In this document: one piece after another, positions 44,796 to 53,729 of the stretch | Numbering within the stretch: the first letter of the stretch is position 1 | How the letters are laid out: each line of letters starts with the position of its first letter | DNA from: Mesorhizobium amorphae | Lineage (GTDB): Bacteria; Pseudomonadota; Alphaproteobacteria; Rhizobiales; Rhizobiaceae | Direction of reading: 5' to 3' | Assembly: GCF_014843845.1 (NCBI RefSeq) | Contig: NZ_JHQS01000013.1 | Span: 1-64,000, forward strand | Length of the DNA stretch: 64,000 nucleotides | Made by a program: the position numbers and the translations under genes | Notes under the pieces: generated by a model | The model's input: the letters and a program-made list of their open reading frames with translations, nothing else | Databases searched by the model: none | What the model was told of the DNA's origin: nothing

Positions 44796-45514
44796 ATCAA
44801 GCCTTGAACCTAAGCACGTTGCGACAATCGGATTACCCAACGTTCCTGACGCCAAGAGCGCCAAGACCATTTTCGATGGACTTAAATACGAAATTGAACG
44901 TGACAACCTCGCGCTTCTTCCTGGTGCAAGAACGATGCAGGATCGATTTTTTGCATATTTGCTGACGCGGGCGCAGAACACATCATGCGCGCGAGCGTGT
45001 GATCTGGCGTGCAAATTTTTGCTCAGATTTTCATCTGTTGCCACCGTCGGGCACCGCTCTTGCGCATCGGCTCGACCTTCCCAATTCCGGCGCGATCGAT
45101 CTCCGTTGAACTTGGCGGTCTTGATAATCGTCTATCGGCCATGAATCGAACCCAGCCTAAGAAGCCACCCCACGCTCTACGTCCGGTTTCGTCAACGTCC
45201 CGCCGGAAGCGGAGTGGCAGTTAGCGGTTCCAAAGGCTGTCGGCGGCAATGCACCGCATTGTAGGGTGGTGTTTGCCGATCCCGGAAGCTCCCATCCGTT
45301 CATGTGCGCGACCAACCTCCGCAGAACGTCTTTGCTTGGTGGTTTACCGAGGGGCGGCTTCTGGATCCAAGGACAAACAAAGGAGACGGCCCGACTCGCC
45401 ATCAAGTTTGACACAGGATTCTGGGCCGGGCCTACCACACGGTTTGGGGATGGGCGGCTCTATAGTGCACCGCACCCAGTCGCTGAAGAGCACCGACTGC
45501 GATTCTGCCGATCC
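44796..45514. other. Decayed stretch after the dioxygenase
   Basis: About 720 bp. A plus-strand frame overlapping the dioxygenase end (about 44800-45010) reads VATIGLPNVPDAKSAKTIFD and so on to TMQDRFFAYLLTRAQ, and another at 45266-45500 reads MVFADPGSSHPFMCATNLRR. Both could be remnants of truncated genes, but I recognise neither. Confidence 0.3.
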
Positions 45515-46648
45515 CTAGGCCTCGTGCGCGGCGGGGGCGCGTAGCGCCTGCTCGTTGGCGTCCTCGGCGCGCCAGACGTCGAAGGACTCGCGTGCGACGT
45601 TGGTCAGCATGCTCGTGAACGCGTCCGGGTTCGCGGCGTAGAGCGCGTGGCGCATCTCTGTGAACGCGTTGAACTTCTCGCCTCTGCCGCTTTCAAGGAA
45701 GTGCGCCTTGTATCGCCGAACGAGCCCGATCGTCGACCGAAGGTAGTTGTTGAACTGCCCGCGGCTGATCTTCGACTCGCGTTCGATCACCTCCGCAGTG
45801 AAGCCATCGACCTTCTTCGGCTCGAAGTCGACGTCTGGAAAGAAGTGACGGGCGATGCGCAGCAGCCTGAAGGCGTCCAACGGAGCATACTGCCCGCGCA
45901 CGATGTCGTCGGCCTTACCTGTCGGCTCCGCGGGCTCTGCGCCGTGCGCGGCCTCCTGCGCTTCCGGCTCCGGTTCCGGCTCGGCCTCGGCCTTCTCTAT
46001 CTGCAGCTCGGTCTCGTCGCGGACCTGGCGGAACTCGCGGTCGGCGAGCTCGAACAGGGCGGCGAGTGTGTTGATGCGGCGCTTGAGCGACGCGGGAATT
46101 GACTTCTTGTACTTGATCTTGTGGTCAAGCGTGCTCCAGGAGTCTTGGATGATCGTGCGGATCTGAAGCTCGAAGCGGAAGGGCGCAAAGAGCTGGTATT
46201 CGGGCATCACCGCGCGTGCCGCGTCGAGCTTCAGGTCGAGGTGAAGGCCCTTGTAGCCGAAGGCGTTCTCCGTGCCTTCGATTTCGGCAGTCTTGTCGGT
46301 GACCTCGATCACGTTGAAGTGCTGGTGGACGAGTTCGCCCATCCGCTCGATCTCATCCTCGTAAAGACACACGAGCCGCAATCCGATCAGGTCGGTAATA
46401 TGGTCCTTGATCTCGTATGGCGTCTCGTTCTTTTCGAGAGCGCTCTGATATTTCCGTGTGAACTTCGTGATCGACTCCTCCCGGTCCTTGATGCGGCCGG
46501 TAGCGGCAGCCACCGCAAGATCGCCATGGGCGAGAAGTGAGCTGAGCAGGGTGAGGAAGGCGTCCTTCGCCTGCTCAAGGCGCTGTGCGTTGTCGTTGTA
46601 GTAGTTGCGGAATGCGGCCTTCTCGGCCTCAAAATCAAGTGACGGCAT
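45515..46648 (-). CDS. RelA/SpoT-domain nucleotide synthetase
   Basis: 377 residues. The synthetase core is clear: GRIKDREESITKFTRKYQ, DLIGLRLVCLYEDEIERM, GYKGLHLDLKLDAARAV, and FELQIRTIIQDSWSTLDHKI. The acidic linker (EKAEAEPEPEPEAQEA, about 222-240) precedes a helical C-terminal domain. There is no HD hydrolase or TGS domain, so this is a stand-alone alarmone-type synthetase. Such proteins occur as ppGpp synthetases, as toxins (toxSAS) and in phage defence (CapRel). No antitoxin gene is apparent beside it. Confidence 0.8.
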   Translation of the reverse strand: MPSLDFEAEKAAFRNYYNDNAQRLEQAKDAFLTLLSSLLAHGDLAVAAATGRIKDREESITKFTRKYQSALEKNETPYEIKDHITDLIGLRLVCLYEDEIERMGELVHQHFNVIEVTDKTAEIEGTENAFGYKGLHLDLKLDAARAVMPEYQLFAPFRFELQIRTIIQDSWSTLDHKIKYKKSIPASLKRRINTLAALFELADREFRQVRDETELQIEKAEAEPEPEPEAQEAAHGAEPAEPTGKADDIVRGQYAPLDAFRLLRIARHFFPDVDFEPKKVDGFTAEVIERESKISRGQFNNYLRSTIGLVRRYKAHFLESGRGEKFNAFTEMRHALYAANPDAFTSMLTNVARESFDVWRAEDANEQALRAPAAHEA

Positions 46649-46779
46649 GCTGATTGCTCCCCCGTCTGCACTAAAGCCTGCCAGCAGCCGCCAGCAAAGC
46701 GATTTTTCGGAACCTTACCCGGGATCGATTTAGCCGTTTGTCCGCCGCGGTGCGCTCGCGCTACGGCAGCTCTCGGGAA

Positions 46780-47098
46780 GGCGTACTCGCCGAGCTCACA
46801 GTTGCAGGATTGGAGGGCTGGCGCGCGCAAGCGTTCGCGCAAACGACGGCGATCTCGCGCTTGGCCAGGCAACGATCGGCCTAGGCTTTCGCATTGAGAC
46901 CAATCGTTGAAGAAAAAATATCAGCATCGCAAGGCGATGCGCATTGTGACGAGCGGCGGCCAGCTTGGCGCATTTCGTCCGGGCCGGAGTGGCTCATCTG
47001 CGCGTATCGTCGGCTAAAAGGACTAGCCAGCAATGATGCTCCGAAAGCGAATCGGCGAGGACAGATACCTCTAAGTCGGGGAGCCAAGTAGCGTTTCT
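46780..47098 (+). repeat. Direct repeat copy 2: degenerate hypF 3' end (putative right attachment side)
   Basis: Matches 36867-37178 from GGCGTACTCGCCGAGC to GAGCCAAGTAGCGTTTC. Indels remove the hypF frame, so it encodes nothing. With copy 1 it brackets about 9.6 kb. Confidence 0.8.
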
Positions 47099-47111
47099 CC
47101 AATGGCTCTTC

Positions 47112-47408
47112 TTAGGCCGCTGACAATGCGCGTTCCACGGCTTCGGGTTCTTTCTCAATGACAGTGAGAAGGATGCGAGACGGCGCGTCGATATTCGAGC
47201 GGCCCTGTTCCCAATCACGAACACGACCGAAGGAAAAACCGTAGCGGGCTGCGAATTCCTTCTGCGACAATCCCAATTTCCGGCGGATGGCACGCACATC
47301 GACCGTTGCAGGGATATGAATGCCATATTCTTCAGTTGGGGCGTCGCCCTTGGCATATGCAAGAGCTTCCCGAGCGCCATGCAAAATCCTCGATCCTGCC
47401 TTGCTCAT
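47112..47408 (-). CDS. XRE-family antitoxin (HigA-type)
   Basis: 98 residues with a helix-turn-helix of the XRE type: VRAIRRKLGLSQKEFAARYG then FSFGRVRDWEQGR. It is encoded directly after the toxin gene on the minus strand, the order of higBA-type modules. It should neutralise the toxin and repress the shared promoter at the palindromes 47781-47825. Confidence 0.82.
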   Translation of the reverse strand: MSKAGSRILHGAREALAYAKGDAPTEEYGIHIPATVDVRAIRRKLGLSQKEFAARYGFSFGRVRDWEQGRSNIDAPSRILLTVIEKEPEAVERALSAA

Positions 47409-47427
47409 TTTCGACTCCTGATCTTCT

Positions 47428-47769
47428 TCACTTGCGCTCCGACGGTCTCCCGCCAGATTTGGGAAGCGCCGTCAAAATCTTGCGAAACTCGTTACGTTCG
47501 GCCTTTGCGATCTTCGCCTGTGTGTCCTTGCTGTAGATGTCGAGCAGGAAAACTGGAATGTCCTCATCGGTATAGAACGTGATGATGCGATAGCCTCTGC
47601 TCTTTCCCTTGCCACGGCCGCCGAAACGCAGCTTTCGCGCCCCGCCGGTGCCGGCCATGATATCGCCTGCATCGGGGTTGGCTGCGAGGAAAGAAACGAT
47701 CTCGTTTCGCTCCTCCTCGGAAACATTCTCATCCTTCGCGGATGCCAGATAACCGGGTGTTTCGATGAC
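47428..47769 (-). CDS. RelE/HigB-family toxin, start codon unclear
   Basis: The family-like frame reads [20 protein letters not shown], then [37 protein letters not shown] and [20 protein letters not shown] to the stop at 47428. Homology begins at about 47769, but no ATG, GTG or TTG is in frame there (the codons read CTT ATT ACG GTC ATC). The first in-frame ATG is at 47658 and would give only 76 residues. Either a rare ATT start is used or the toxin is shortened. Such toxins are ribosome-dependent mRNA nucleases. Confidence 0.65.
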   Translation of the reverse strand, partial: VIETPGYLASAKDENVSEEERNEIVSFLAANPDAGDIMAGTGGARKLRFGGRGKGKSRGYRIITFYTDEDIPVFLLDIYSKDTQAKIAKAERNEFRKILTALPKSGGRPSERK

Positions 47770-47774
47770 CGTAA

Positions 47775-47803
47775 TAAGTACGGAATTTCCGCATGTTTGT
47801 CAA
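47775..47803 (-). promoter_or_regulatory. Sigma-70-type promoter of the toxin-antitoxin pair
   Basis: On the minus strand TTGACA (47798-47803), a 17-base spacer, and TACTTA (47775-47780). The predicted start of transcription falls only a few bases before the toxin frame. An operator palindrome occupies the spacer. Confidence 0.6.
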
Positions 47804-47825
47804 TCAAAAAGGTACGGAAATTCCG
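47781..47825. promoter_or_regulatory. Paired palindromic operators of the toxin-antitoxin pair
   Basis: CGGAATTTCCG at 47781-47791 and CGGAAATTCCG at 47815-47825, each flanked by TA and CA. They are 34 bp apart centre to centre, close to three helical turns. One lies between -35 and -10, the other just upstream, as expected for antitoxin autorepression. Confidence 0.65.
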
Positions 47826-47959
47826 CACATGGCTGAGGTCTCATTTCCACGAGATATAGGGTTTCGGCTGCAACCGGCACGATCCGGCGGGTTTGAAGTA
47901 TTGGAGAATGCCGGAAACCACCTTCGATCCCGTCGTTTCCCGGTGCTTTTGCAATGCCC

Positions 47960-48300
47960 GTCCGTCGTCCGGTAAGAATGATTTGTTCCGCGAACGCCTC
48001 GATACCATCATCAATCCGCGCCATCCGCTGGTCCGGTTGTCGGCATTGAAGTGGTCGCGCTTTGATATCGCCCGGTCGGCAGGCCAGCCAAGCCGACGCG
48101 GCTGATGGTCGGTCTGCATTACCTCAAGCACGTCCACGACCTGTCCGACGAAGAGTGGTGGAGTGTTGGGTGGAGAACCCTCATTGGCAGTTTTTCTGCG
48201 GCTTCGAGTTCTTACAGCACGAGCCGCGATGCCGTACCGCTTGGCCTGACGCACCAGGATCTGGATTGCCTCGAGGTAGAGCCGGGTAAGATACTTTTCT
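47960..48300 (+). mobile_element. IS5-type transposase N-terminal remnant (DUF772-like)
   Basis: Plus-strand frames give KNDLFRERLDTIINPRHPLV, then LMVGLHYLKHVHDLSDEE, then WVENPHWQFFCGFEFLQHE, the N-terminal domain of an IS5-group transposase. They lie in different frames with a deletion between the first two. No catalytic part or terminal repeats remain. Confidence 0.6.
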
Positions 48301-48332
48301 AAATACGCGTCATCCATTCCAGCTATCTCCGA

Positions 48333-49394
48333 CTAGCCACTCTGACCATTGCCATACCATGTGCCCTTCCTGGTTCCATGCTGCGCCAGGTGCTTTGCAT
48401 CAACCAACATCGCCAGATGCTTTTTGACGGTGTTGCGGTTTGCGCCTGTCAGGTTGACGATCTCGCCAATCGTCATGCGCCCGCGCTCTTTGATGGCCTC
48501 AACGATTTGAAGTGAGAGTTTCGGCAACGTGCCGAGCACGAGACCTTCGCGTTCAATCTTTTTCTCAAGGCGGCGTTTTTGCTGCTGAAGGACGCGCAGA
48601 AAATACACAGCCCACGGCTGCCAATTTGGCTTCGGACTGCGGATCGTTTTCTGGGTCTGGCGGAGCGCCAGGTAGTAACCCTCCTTGCTGTTCTCAATCA
48701 CGCTTTCGAGTGAAGAGTAAGGCACATACGTATAGCCGCTGCGCATCAGCAGGAGCGTCGTCAGAACGCGGGACAGCCGACCGTTGCCGTCCTGGAATGG
48801 ATGGATCTCCAGGAATACCACGGTGAAGATAGCGACGACGAGCAGAGGATGCAGGCTTTGCTCATTGAGCGTACCGCGCGTCCACTCGATAAGTTCCTTC
48901 ATCCGCTTTGGCGTATCGAAAGGCATCGCCGTTTCGAAGATGACGCCGATCTCTTTTCCGTCGGCATCGAACGCACTCACATTGTTGGCGAGCGTCTTGT
49001 ACGCGCCGCGATGGCGCTCATCCTTATTGCTGAATGCCAGTAGGTCACGATGTAGCTGCGTGACGTGGTTTTCGGTAAGATCGATCGCATCGAAATGCGC
49101 AAAGATCGTTTCCATGACCTGCGCATATCCGGCGACTTCCTGCTCGTCGCGGGATTCGAAGGTTTTAATATCGAGGTTAGCAAGCAGCCGCTCAACTTCG
49201 GCGTCGGTGAGCTTGCTGCCTTCGATACGGGTAGAAGAGCCAATGCTCTCGATGGTCGCAACACGGCGCAAAGCCGACAGGCGCTCTGGCGCGAGCGTGC
49301 CCAGCGCGCGCCAGGCCCCTTTGAACTCATCGATCTCCGATACGAGAGAGAGGATTTCGGGGGTAATTTGCAGGGAATCGATCTTCAGAGTCAT
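48333..49394 (-). CDS. Fic-domain protein (probable AMP transferase) with inhibitory helix
   Basis: 353 residues from the ATG at 49394 (an upstream start at 49460 would add 22 hydrophobic residues across the repeat region). The Fic motif HPFQDGNGRLSR is intact, and an N-terminal inhibitory helix motif S-x3-E-G is present in SSTRIEGSKL, so it is a self-inhibited class II Fic. The C-terminus has a winged-helix fold (RMTIGEIVNLTGANRNTVKK). It would AMPylate protein targets. Four ATACCCAAA repeats lie at its start. Confidence 0.85.
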   Translation of the reverse strand: MTLKIDSLQITPEILSLVSEIDEFKGAWRALGTLAPERLSALRRVATIESIGSSTRIEGSKLTDAEVERLLANLDIKTFESRDEQEVAGYAQVMETIFAHFDAIDLTENHVTQLHRDLLAFSNKDERHRGAYKTLANNVSAFDADGKEIGVIFETAMPFDTPKRMKELIEWTRGTLNEQSLHPLLVVAIFTVVFLEIHPFQDGNGRLSRVLTTLLLMRSGYTYVPYSSLESVIENSKEGYYLALRQTQKTIRSPKPNWQPWAVYFLRVLQQQKRRLEKKIEREGLVLGTLPKLSLQIVEAIKERGRMTIGEIVNLTGANRNTVKKHLAMLVDAKHLAQHGTRKGTWYGNGQSG

Positions 49395-49471
49395 ACCCAA
49401 AAATATACCCAAAAATACCCAAAAAATCAAGAAGCCGTGGTCACCCAATAAAGGACCCATAAATACCCAAA
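49393..49471. repeat. Four ATACCCAAA repeats upstream of the Fic gene
   Basis: Copies begin at 49393, 49405, 49415 and 49463 in the same orientation, the first overlapping the fic start codon. Spacing near 10-12 bp for the first three suggests a protein-binding array, perhaps for the winged helix of the Fic protein itself. Confidence 0.45.
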
Positions 49472-49667
49472 CGAAGGGAAGGTCTCATTATGTCGCGTCG
49501 GCTTAGGCTGAGCGGGCTCTCGTGAACCGAGCCGAAGTCTCGGCCAGAGGGCATCGATCCCTCGCAAGAAACGAAGACTAGGGCCAGCCCCTTCCGCGTC
49601 CCTCGCCGATTTTTCTTCCGTTTCCGACAATCAGAGAAGTTTGGGCCAAGCCCCAAGCCGCATCCCT

Positions 49668-50161
49668 TTAATGTGCGTTGATGGGAGCGTAGCGGAAGGC
49701 ATCGCACACAGTGCGCAGATCGTCCCGGACTTGCGCCGCCGCAAACGTGCTGTCGAGCACAAAAAGCGATGCGCGGAGAAGCTTGCCATCGCGCTCGCCG
49801 ATATAGGGCTTCTCGCCGTGGAACACGATATTGCGGACGAGGCCAATGGCTTCAAGTAGCATCTGTGAATTCACGATATTGGCCTACTCTGTGAACTCGA
49901 CGCCTTGCACCAGCGTGACTGTGAGTCGCTTGGGCGGAGCTTCGAAAAAGATGCGTGCGCCGTCCTCGCCCTTCATTCTCTGAAAGAATGGATCGCCAAG
50001 GTCTGTGCCGAATTTATCCAATTCGGACTCGCTCTCCCGCCGACCTGGCCTTACACATACCCTCCGCGCTTCAGGGCGAATTCGAAGCGCGAAAACGTTG
50101 CGAAGAACTCGAGCGCAATCGGCTCAATGAGGTGCTCGATGCCGTGCCCATACTCGTTCAA
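49668..50161 (-). pseudogene. HEPN-domain gene, broken; partner of the HEPN-Toprim gene
   Basis: From a TTG at 50161, overlapping the upstream stop, the frame reads LNEYGHGIEHLIEPIALEFF, then ATFSRFEFALKRGGYV and a stop. A second frame continues ESELDKFGTDLGDPFFQRM to GVEFTE. A third holds MLLEAIGLVRNIVFHGEKPY with the R-x4-H HEPN motif in RNIVFH and ends at 49668. Rejoined, this is a HEPN protein of about 165 residues. At least two indels inactivate it. Confidence 0.6.
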
Positions 50162-51443
50162 GTGTCACTCCCTACACGGTTCGAGCCGGCGATGTCGCGG
50201 CATTGCATTATGATCGCATCGAGCACCACTTCGATACGCTGCGTGTCATACCCAGAACTCGGCAGTGTTTCAGGGGTAAGCGTCCGGAATGGCTGAAGAT
50301 AGCTCTCCTTGAAATCGAGAGCGCCGTGCCAGCGGCCGAGTTCTTTCTTGAAGTTGCTCCGCGTCGCCTGTGCGGTCGGCCGACCAGGAAGCGCGAGATC
50401 GAGGTAACATTCAATCGCGGCGGCGCGACCGTTGATATCGGCGTTTGCACTCCGTCGGGACCAAGGATCGGAAACGACCTCAGTGTATCGTGATCGGGTA
50501 GCACCATATTGCGCATGTTTGCGGGCAATTTCATGGAGGCCACCTTTTGCGATGCCTCAACGCCTTCGGCATCGTTGTCGAAGACAAACACGGTCTGATT
50601 CTGCACATCGATCTTCGCGAGCCCTTCGGCAAACTTGCGAAGCTGGCCAGTGCCAGAGAAAGGGTGCCCCTCACTCACATCGACAAAACGGAAGAAGTCA
50701 CTAACTCCAGGGCGCAGGAGGTTGAAGGCATGCTGAAGCACATGGACATCTGAGCTGCCTTCGGTTGCAATTAGGAATCGCTCTCTTCGCCGCGCATCGC
50801 CCACGAACTCGTCAAGTTCGGCCCAGCCAGCTTCCACGAGCGGGCCGTACTGCCACGTCACATTAAGTTCGAGGTTTTCTGCGTTATTCGAGAGCACGCG
50901 TAAAATGCTGTATGGGTGAAGGAAGTCGAGAATGCTCCCGAAATACGAGCGTTCCGAATAAAAGCTCCTATCCCAAAGATTCGCGTTCGGCACGTTATCC
51001 ACCAAGGACAACGAGGCGAAGCGTCCCTTTCTCTTCTCATCGTCGAGTTTCAAGTCGAGCGTGTCGTCGAGATCACCCACAGCATGCTTCGTTGCAAACG
51101 CGATGAATTCTTGAAAGCTCAGCGCTTCCTTTGTTGGCTCTTCTTCAGACTGATTTTCCGCCCAGTACTCAACCGCACGGGCATATTCTAATTCGATCGA
51201 AGGCAGGGTGTGGCCAAGCAGTTCGAGACGTGGAACCATGTCGGCAAGCTTGCGGACAAAGGACGCCTCCATCAAAGCAAGTTCCGGGTCATCCCGGTCT
51301 TGATAATATTCGTAATCGGTCTGATCTGAAGGTGCCCGTCCACGGTCGGACTGTTGGAACAATGAGCCATGGTCGATCCCCCGATGGTTCTTACTCCACG
51401 CGACGTCCATTCCGCCGATCGACAATGCGATCTCTGTTCCCAT
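50158..51443 (-). pseudogene. HEPN-Toprim protein (OLD-like defence), frameshift near its C-terminus
   Basis: The N-terminus MGTEIALSIGGMDVAWSKNH matches the HEPN/Toprim N-terminal family. A Toprim domain follows at about 240-345 (FLIATEGSSDVHVLQHAFNL, then FVDVSEGHPFSGTG and TVFVFDNDAEGVEASQK). Near 50440 one base is lost or gained. The correct frame goes on NGRAAAIECYLDLALPGRPT through RSNFKKELGRWHGALDFKES to a stop at 50158, while the uninterrupted frame ends in junk at 50208. Toprim nucleases of this kind act in phage defence. It may keep partial function because the core is intact. Confidence 0.7.
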
Positions 51444-51514
51444 TCATTCTCCTTACCAAACGCCGCCCGGGCAGCGTGGTTAAAGTGTACAGAAAATACG
51501 GGGCTCAGGCCATT

Positions 51515-51579
51515 GGGGCTTCGCCCCAGGCACGCACAAGGGCGCGGTCTCCCGAGGCTCCGCGCCTTCGGCTTGTGCG
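51515..51579. repeat. Stem-loop DNA upstream of the HEPN-Toprim gene
   Basis: GGGGC-TTC-GCCCC at 51515-51527 is followed by a long imperfect hairpin. In it CGCACAAG/GGCGCGG (51533-51547) pairs with CCGCGCC/CTTGTGCG (51560-51579) around the loop TCTCCCGAGGCT. It resembles mobile palindromic intergenic repeats. Confidence 0.5.
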
Positions 51580-51739
51580 CCCCCCACGCTGATCCTTGTC
51601 CGCGCCACCCCCATTCTCGCCGAAGGGCAGGGTCCAGCGGGGCTGAACCCAGATAACGAAGTCAAGATCGTGAAATCATTCATGATTGCGTCCAGCTCCG
51701 CATCCGCCAAGGCGGGTTGAGTTGCTGGCAGGGTATCAT

Positions 51740-52150
51740 TGAACCTTTCAGCCAAGCGCCGACGACTATCCCGACGTGCCGGATGCGCTCGGCCATCGTG
51801 AGACTATCGAGCGCGGCCTGCGCGACGCGATCACGCGCACCATAATCACCTTGCCCGAAGAGCTGCGCCGATCGCTGACGTGGGATCAAGGAGCCGAAAT
51901 GGCTCAGCATGCGCGCTTGACGATCGATGCCGGCGTCCAGGTCTACTTCTGCGATCCACAAAGCCCATGGCAGCGCGGCACCAACGAGAACACCAATGGA
52001 CTGCTGCGCCAGTACTTTCCGAAAGGCACTGATCTCAGCGCGCACAGCGCCGAGGAGATCGCCGCCGTGGCGGCAGCCCTAAACTCCAGGCCACGAAAAA
52101 CACTGCACTGGAAAACGCCCGCGGAGGCGCTTGACGAGTGGCTGCGGTAG
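51740..52150 (+). mobile_element. IS30-family transposase 3' remnant
   Basis: The plus strand encodes LTWDQGAEMAQHARLTIDAG, then VQVYFCDPQSPWQRGTNENT and NGLLRQYFPKGTDLS, the DDE C-terminal part of IS30-type transposases. The upstream part is out of frame and missing. It is joined within 20 bp to an IS3-type remnant. Confidence 0.8.
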
Positions 52151-52167
52151 GTCAAAAAGATCGGTAG

Positions 52168-52461
52168 CGACCGTTTGAATCCGCCCAATACACCAGCGAG
52201 CAGTTCCAGCGCCTGATGGCCGATCACGGCATCACCTGCTCAATGAGCCGGTCGGGCAACGTCTGGGACAATGCTGCGATGGACAGCTTCTTCTCGTCGC
52301 TCAAGACCGAGCGCACGGCCCGCAAGATCTACAGGACGAGGGATGACGCCAGGGCCGACGTGTTCGATTACATCGAGCGCTTCTACAATCCCCGGCGAAG
52401 GCACTCGACACTGGGCTATCTCAGTCCCGTCGAGTTCGAGGAACAAGCTATGCTAGCTTAA
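52168..52461 (+). mobile_element. IS3-family OrfB transposase 3' remnant
   Basis: FESAQYTSEQFQRLMADHGI, then CSMSRSGNVWDNAAMDSFFS and YNPRRRHSTLGYLSPVEFEE are the C-terminal end of the IS3-family integrase-core transposase. Its N-terminal two thirds are absent; it starts abruptly after the IS30 piece. Confidence 0.82.
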
Positions 52462-52673
52462 CAGCGTGTCCGAAAAACCGGCAGCAGGCCAGGCGCCCGA
52501 TCGAGGGCATTAGCTTTGAAGCGGGCAGTTTCCCGATCGAGGTCGCGCTCTTGCTGAAGGGTCGCGGACTCATCGTTGATGCTCTCACCCACCTGCTTCA
52601 GCTCGTCATCGAGAGCATCGCTCAGCATCTTATCAAATGCCGCGAGTTGCTCCTCCAATGTCTCCTTAGCCAC
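52458..52673 (-). CDS. Small hypothetical protein, perhaps truncated
   Basis: 71 residues, strongly helical and acidic at the start (EEQLAAFDKMLSDALDDELK). The last residues are encoded by the end of the IS3 remnant, so an original longer gene may have been cut by that insertion. Function unknown. Confidence 0.3.
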   Translation of the reverse strand: MAKETLEEQLAAFDKMLSDALDDELKQVGESINDESATLQQERDLDRETARFKANALDRAPGLLPVFRTRC

Positions 52674-52739
52674 AGCTTGGTCCCCTCACACCCTTTCGTG
52701 GCTATGTAGCTGAAAACGTTTCGCCCTTAAAGGCCAGCT

Positions 52740-53060
52740 TCAGCACGTCCTTTGCCTCATCCCGTGAGCTCCAACTCGTCGGCGACCCGGGGGACAGCTT
52801 TCTGGCGGCCAGCGTCAGCTCGTCGCCATCGCTCGGGTGCTGCTTAAGGACGCGCCAATCCTCCTTCTCGACGAGGCGACTTCCGCGCTGGACCCTGAAG
52901 CCGAGGCGGCGGTCCAGGACAAGCTCGCCTTTCTGATGGAGGGCAAGACGATGATGGCGATTGCACACCCGCCTGTCGACGATTGCCAGCGTGGACAGGA
53001 TCGTCGTGCTCGACAATGGGCGCATCGTCGAGGAAGGGACTCCCTCGGAGCTGTTCATAC
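52740..53060 (+). pseudogene. ABC exporter nucleotide-binding domain remnant
   Basis: Frames contain a degraded signature region, then [40 protein letters not shown] and, in other frames, [26 protein letters not shown]. This is the Walker B to C-terminal end of an MsbA-type exporter ATPase, broken by several indels. Confidence 0.6.
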
Positions 53061-53718
53061 GCTGCGGCTGCAAATGCGCGCTCTTGCCTTCTTGGCGAAC
53101 GCCCAAACCATCAGCGGGTATTCCTCGTCGTTGCTGAGGTCCCGCCACAGGCCATAGGCGCGCACGGGTCCGCCGATATGAGCCTTGGCGCAGGCCTTGT
53201 TGCCCCAGCCGAAGGCTTGCACGTCCTTCTCGGCGAAGCCGCCTTCGACCATCAGCTGTTTCAACCCTGCGGGCGTCCAACGGTTATAATCGTGCGGCCT
53301 GGCATGGACCCGGAAGAGGAATGGCGTCGCCACCATCGCCCAGCCGCCGGACTTGGTCATGGCATGGATGTTGGCGGCGGCTGCCTGCGGCCGCTGCACA
53401 TGCTCCAGCACCTGGTCGGCAATGACGATAGAATATTGCTCGTCGGTGCGGTCACGACAGATGTCGAAGTCGGGGAAGTCCACCGATCGGTAGTCCGGGC
53501 ACATCGCCCGCCAATAGCGGTTCCAGCCTGGCGAGATTTCGATCACGTCGCGCGATTTGCATTTGGCTGCTTCGAGGAAAAGTAGTGAAGGCTTGGATCT
53601 GACGGATGCGCAGCCAGTTGCGGGAATCATAACGAAGCACCCGCTTTACTGCCTGCTTCCCGTGGACTTTCATAGCGCCAAGGCTGGTCCTCATTTCGAC
53701 CCCTTCTTTTAGATTCAT
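53055..53718 (-). pseudogene. SAM-dependent methyltransferase (type 11), frameshifted near 53600
   Basis: The N-terminal frame from 53718 reads MNLKEGVEMRTSLGAMKVHG and VLRYDSRNWLRIRQ. From about 53600 a second frame continues FLEAAKCKSRDVIEISPGWN, then YSIVIADQVLEHVQRPQAA and YNRWTPAGLKQLMVEGGF. These are methyltransferase motifs I, III and post-III. The second frame is open to 53055, so only one indel breaks it. The gene may belong to a surface polysaccharide locus, judging from the exporter fragment beside it. Confidence 0.6.
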
Positions 53719-53729
53719 AGCATTGCGGT

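Noticed and set aside
44761..45144. Plus-strand frame overlapping the dioxygenase end
   Set aside because: Contains a plausible protein-like stretch but no recognisable domain and overlaps a real gene; left as a possible remnant only.
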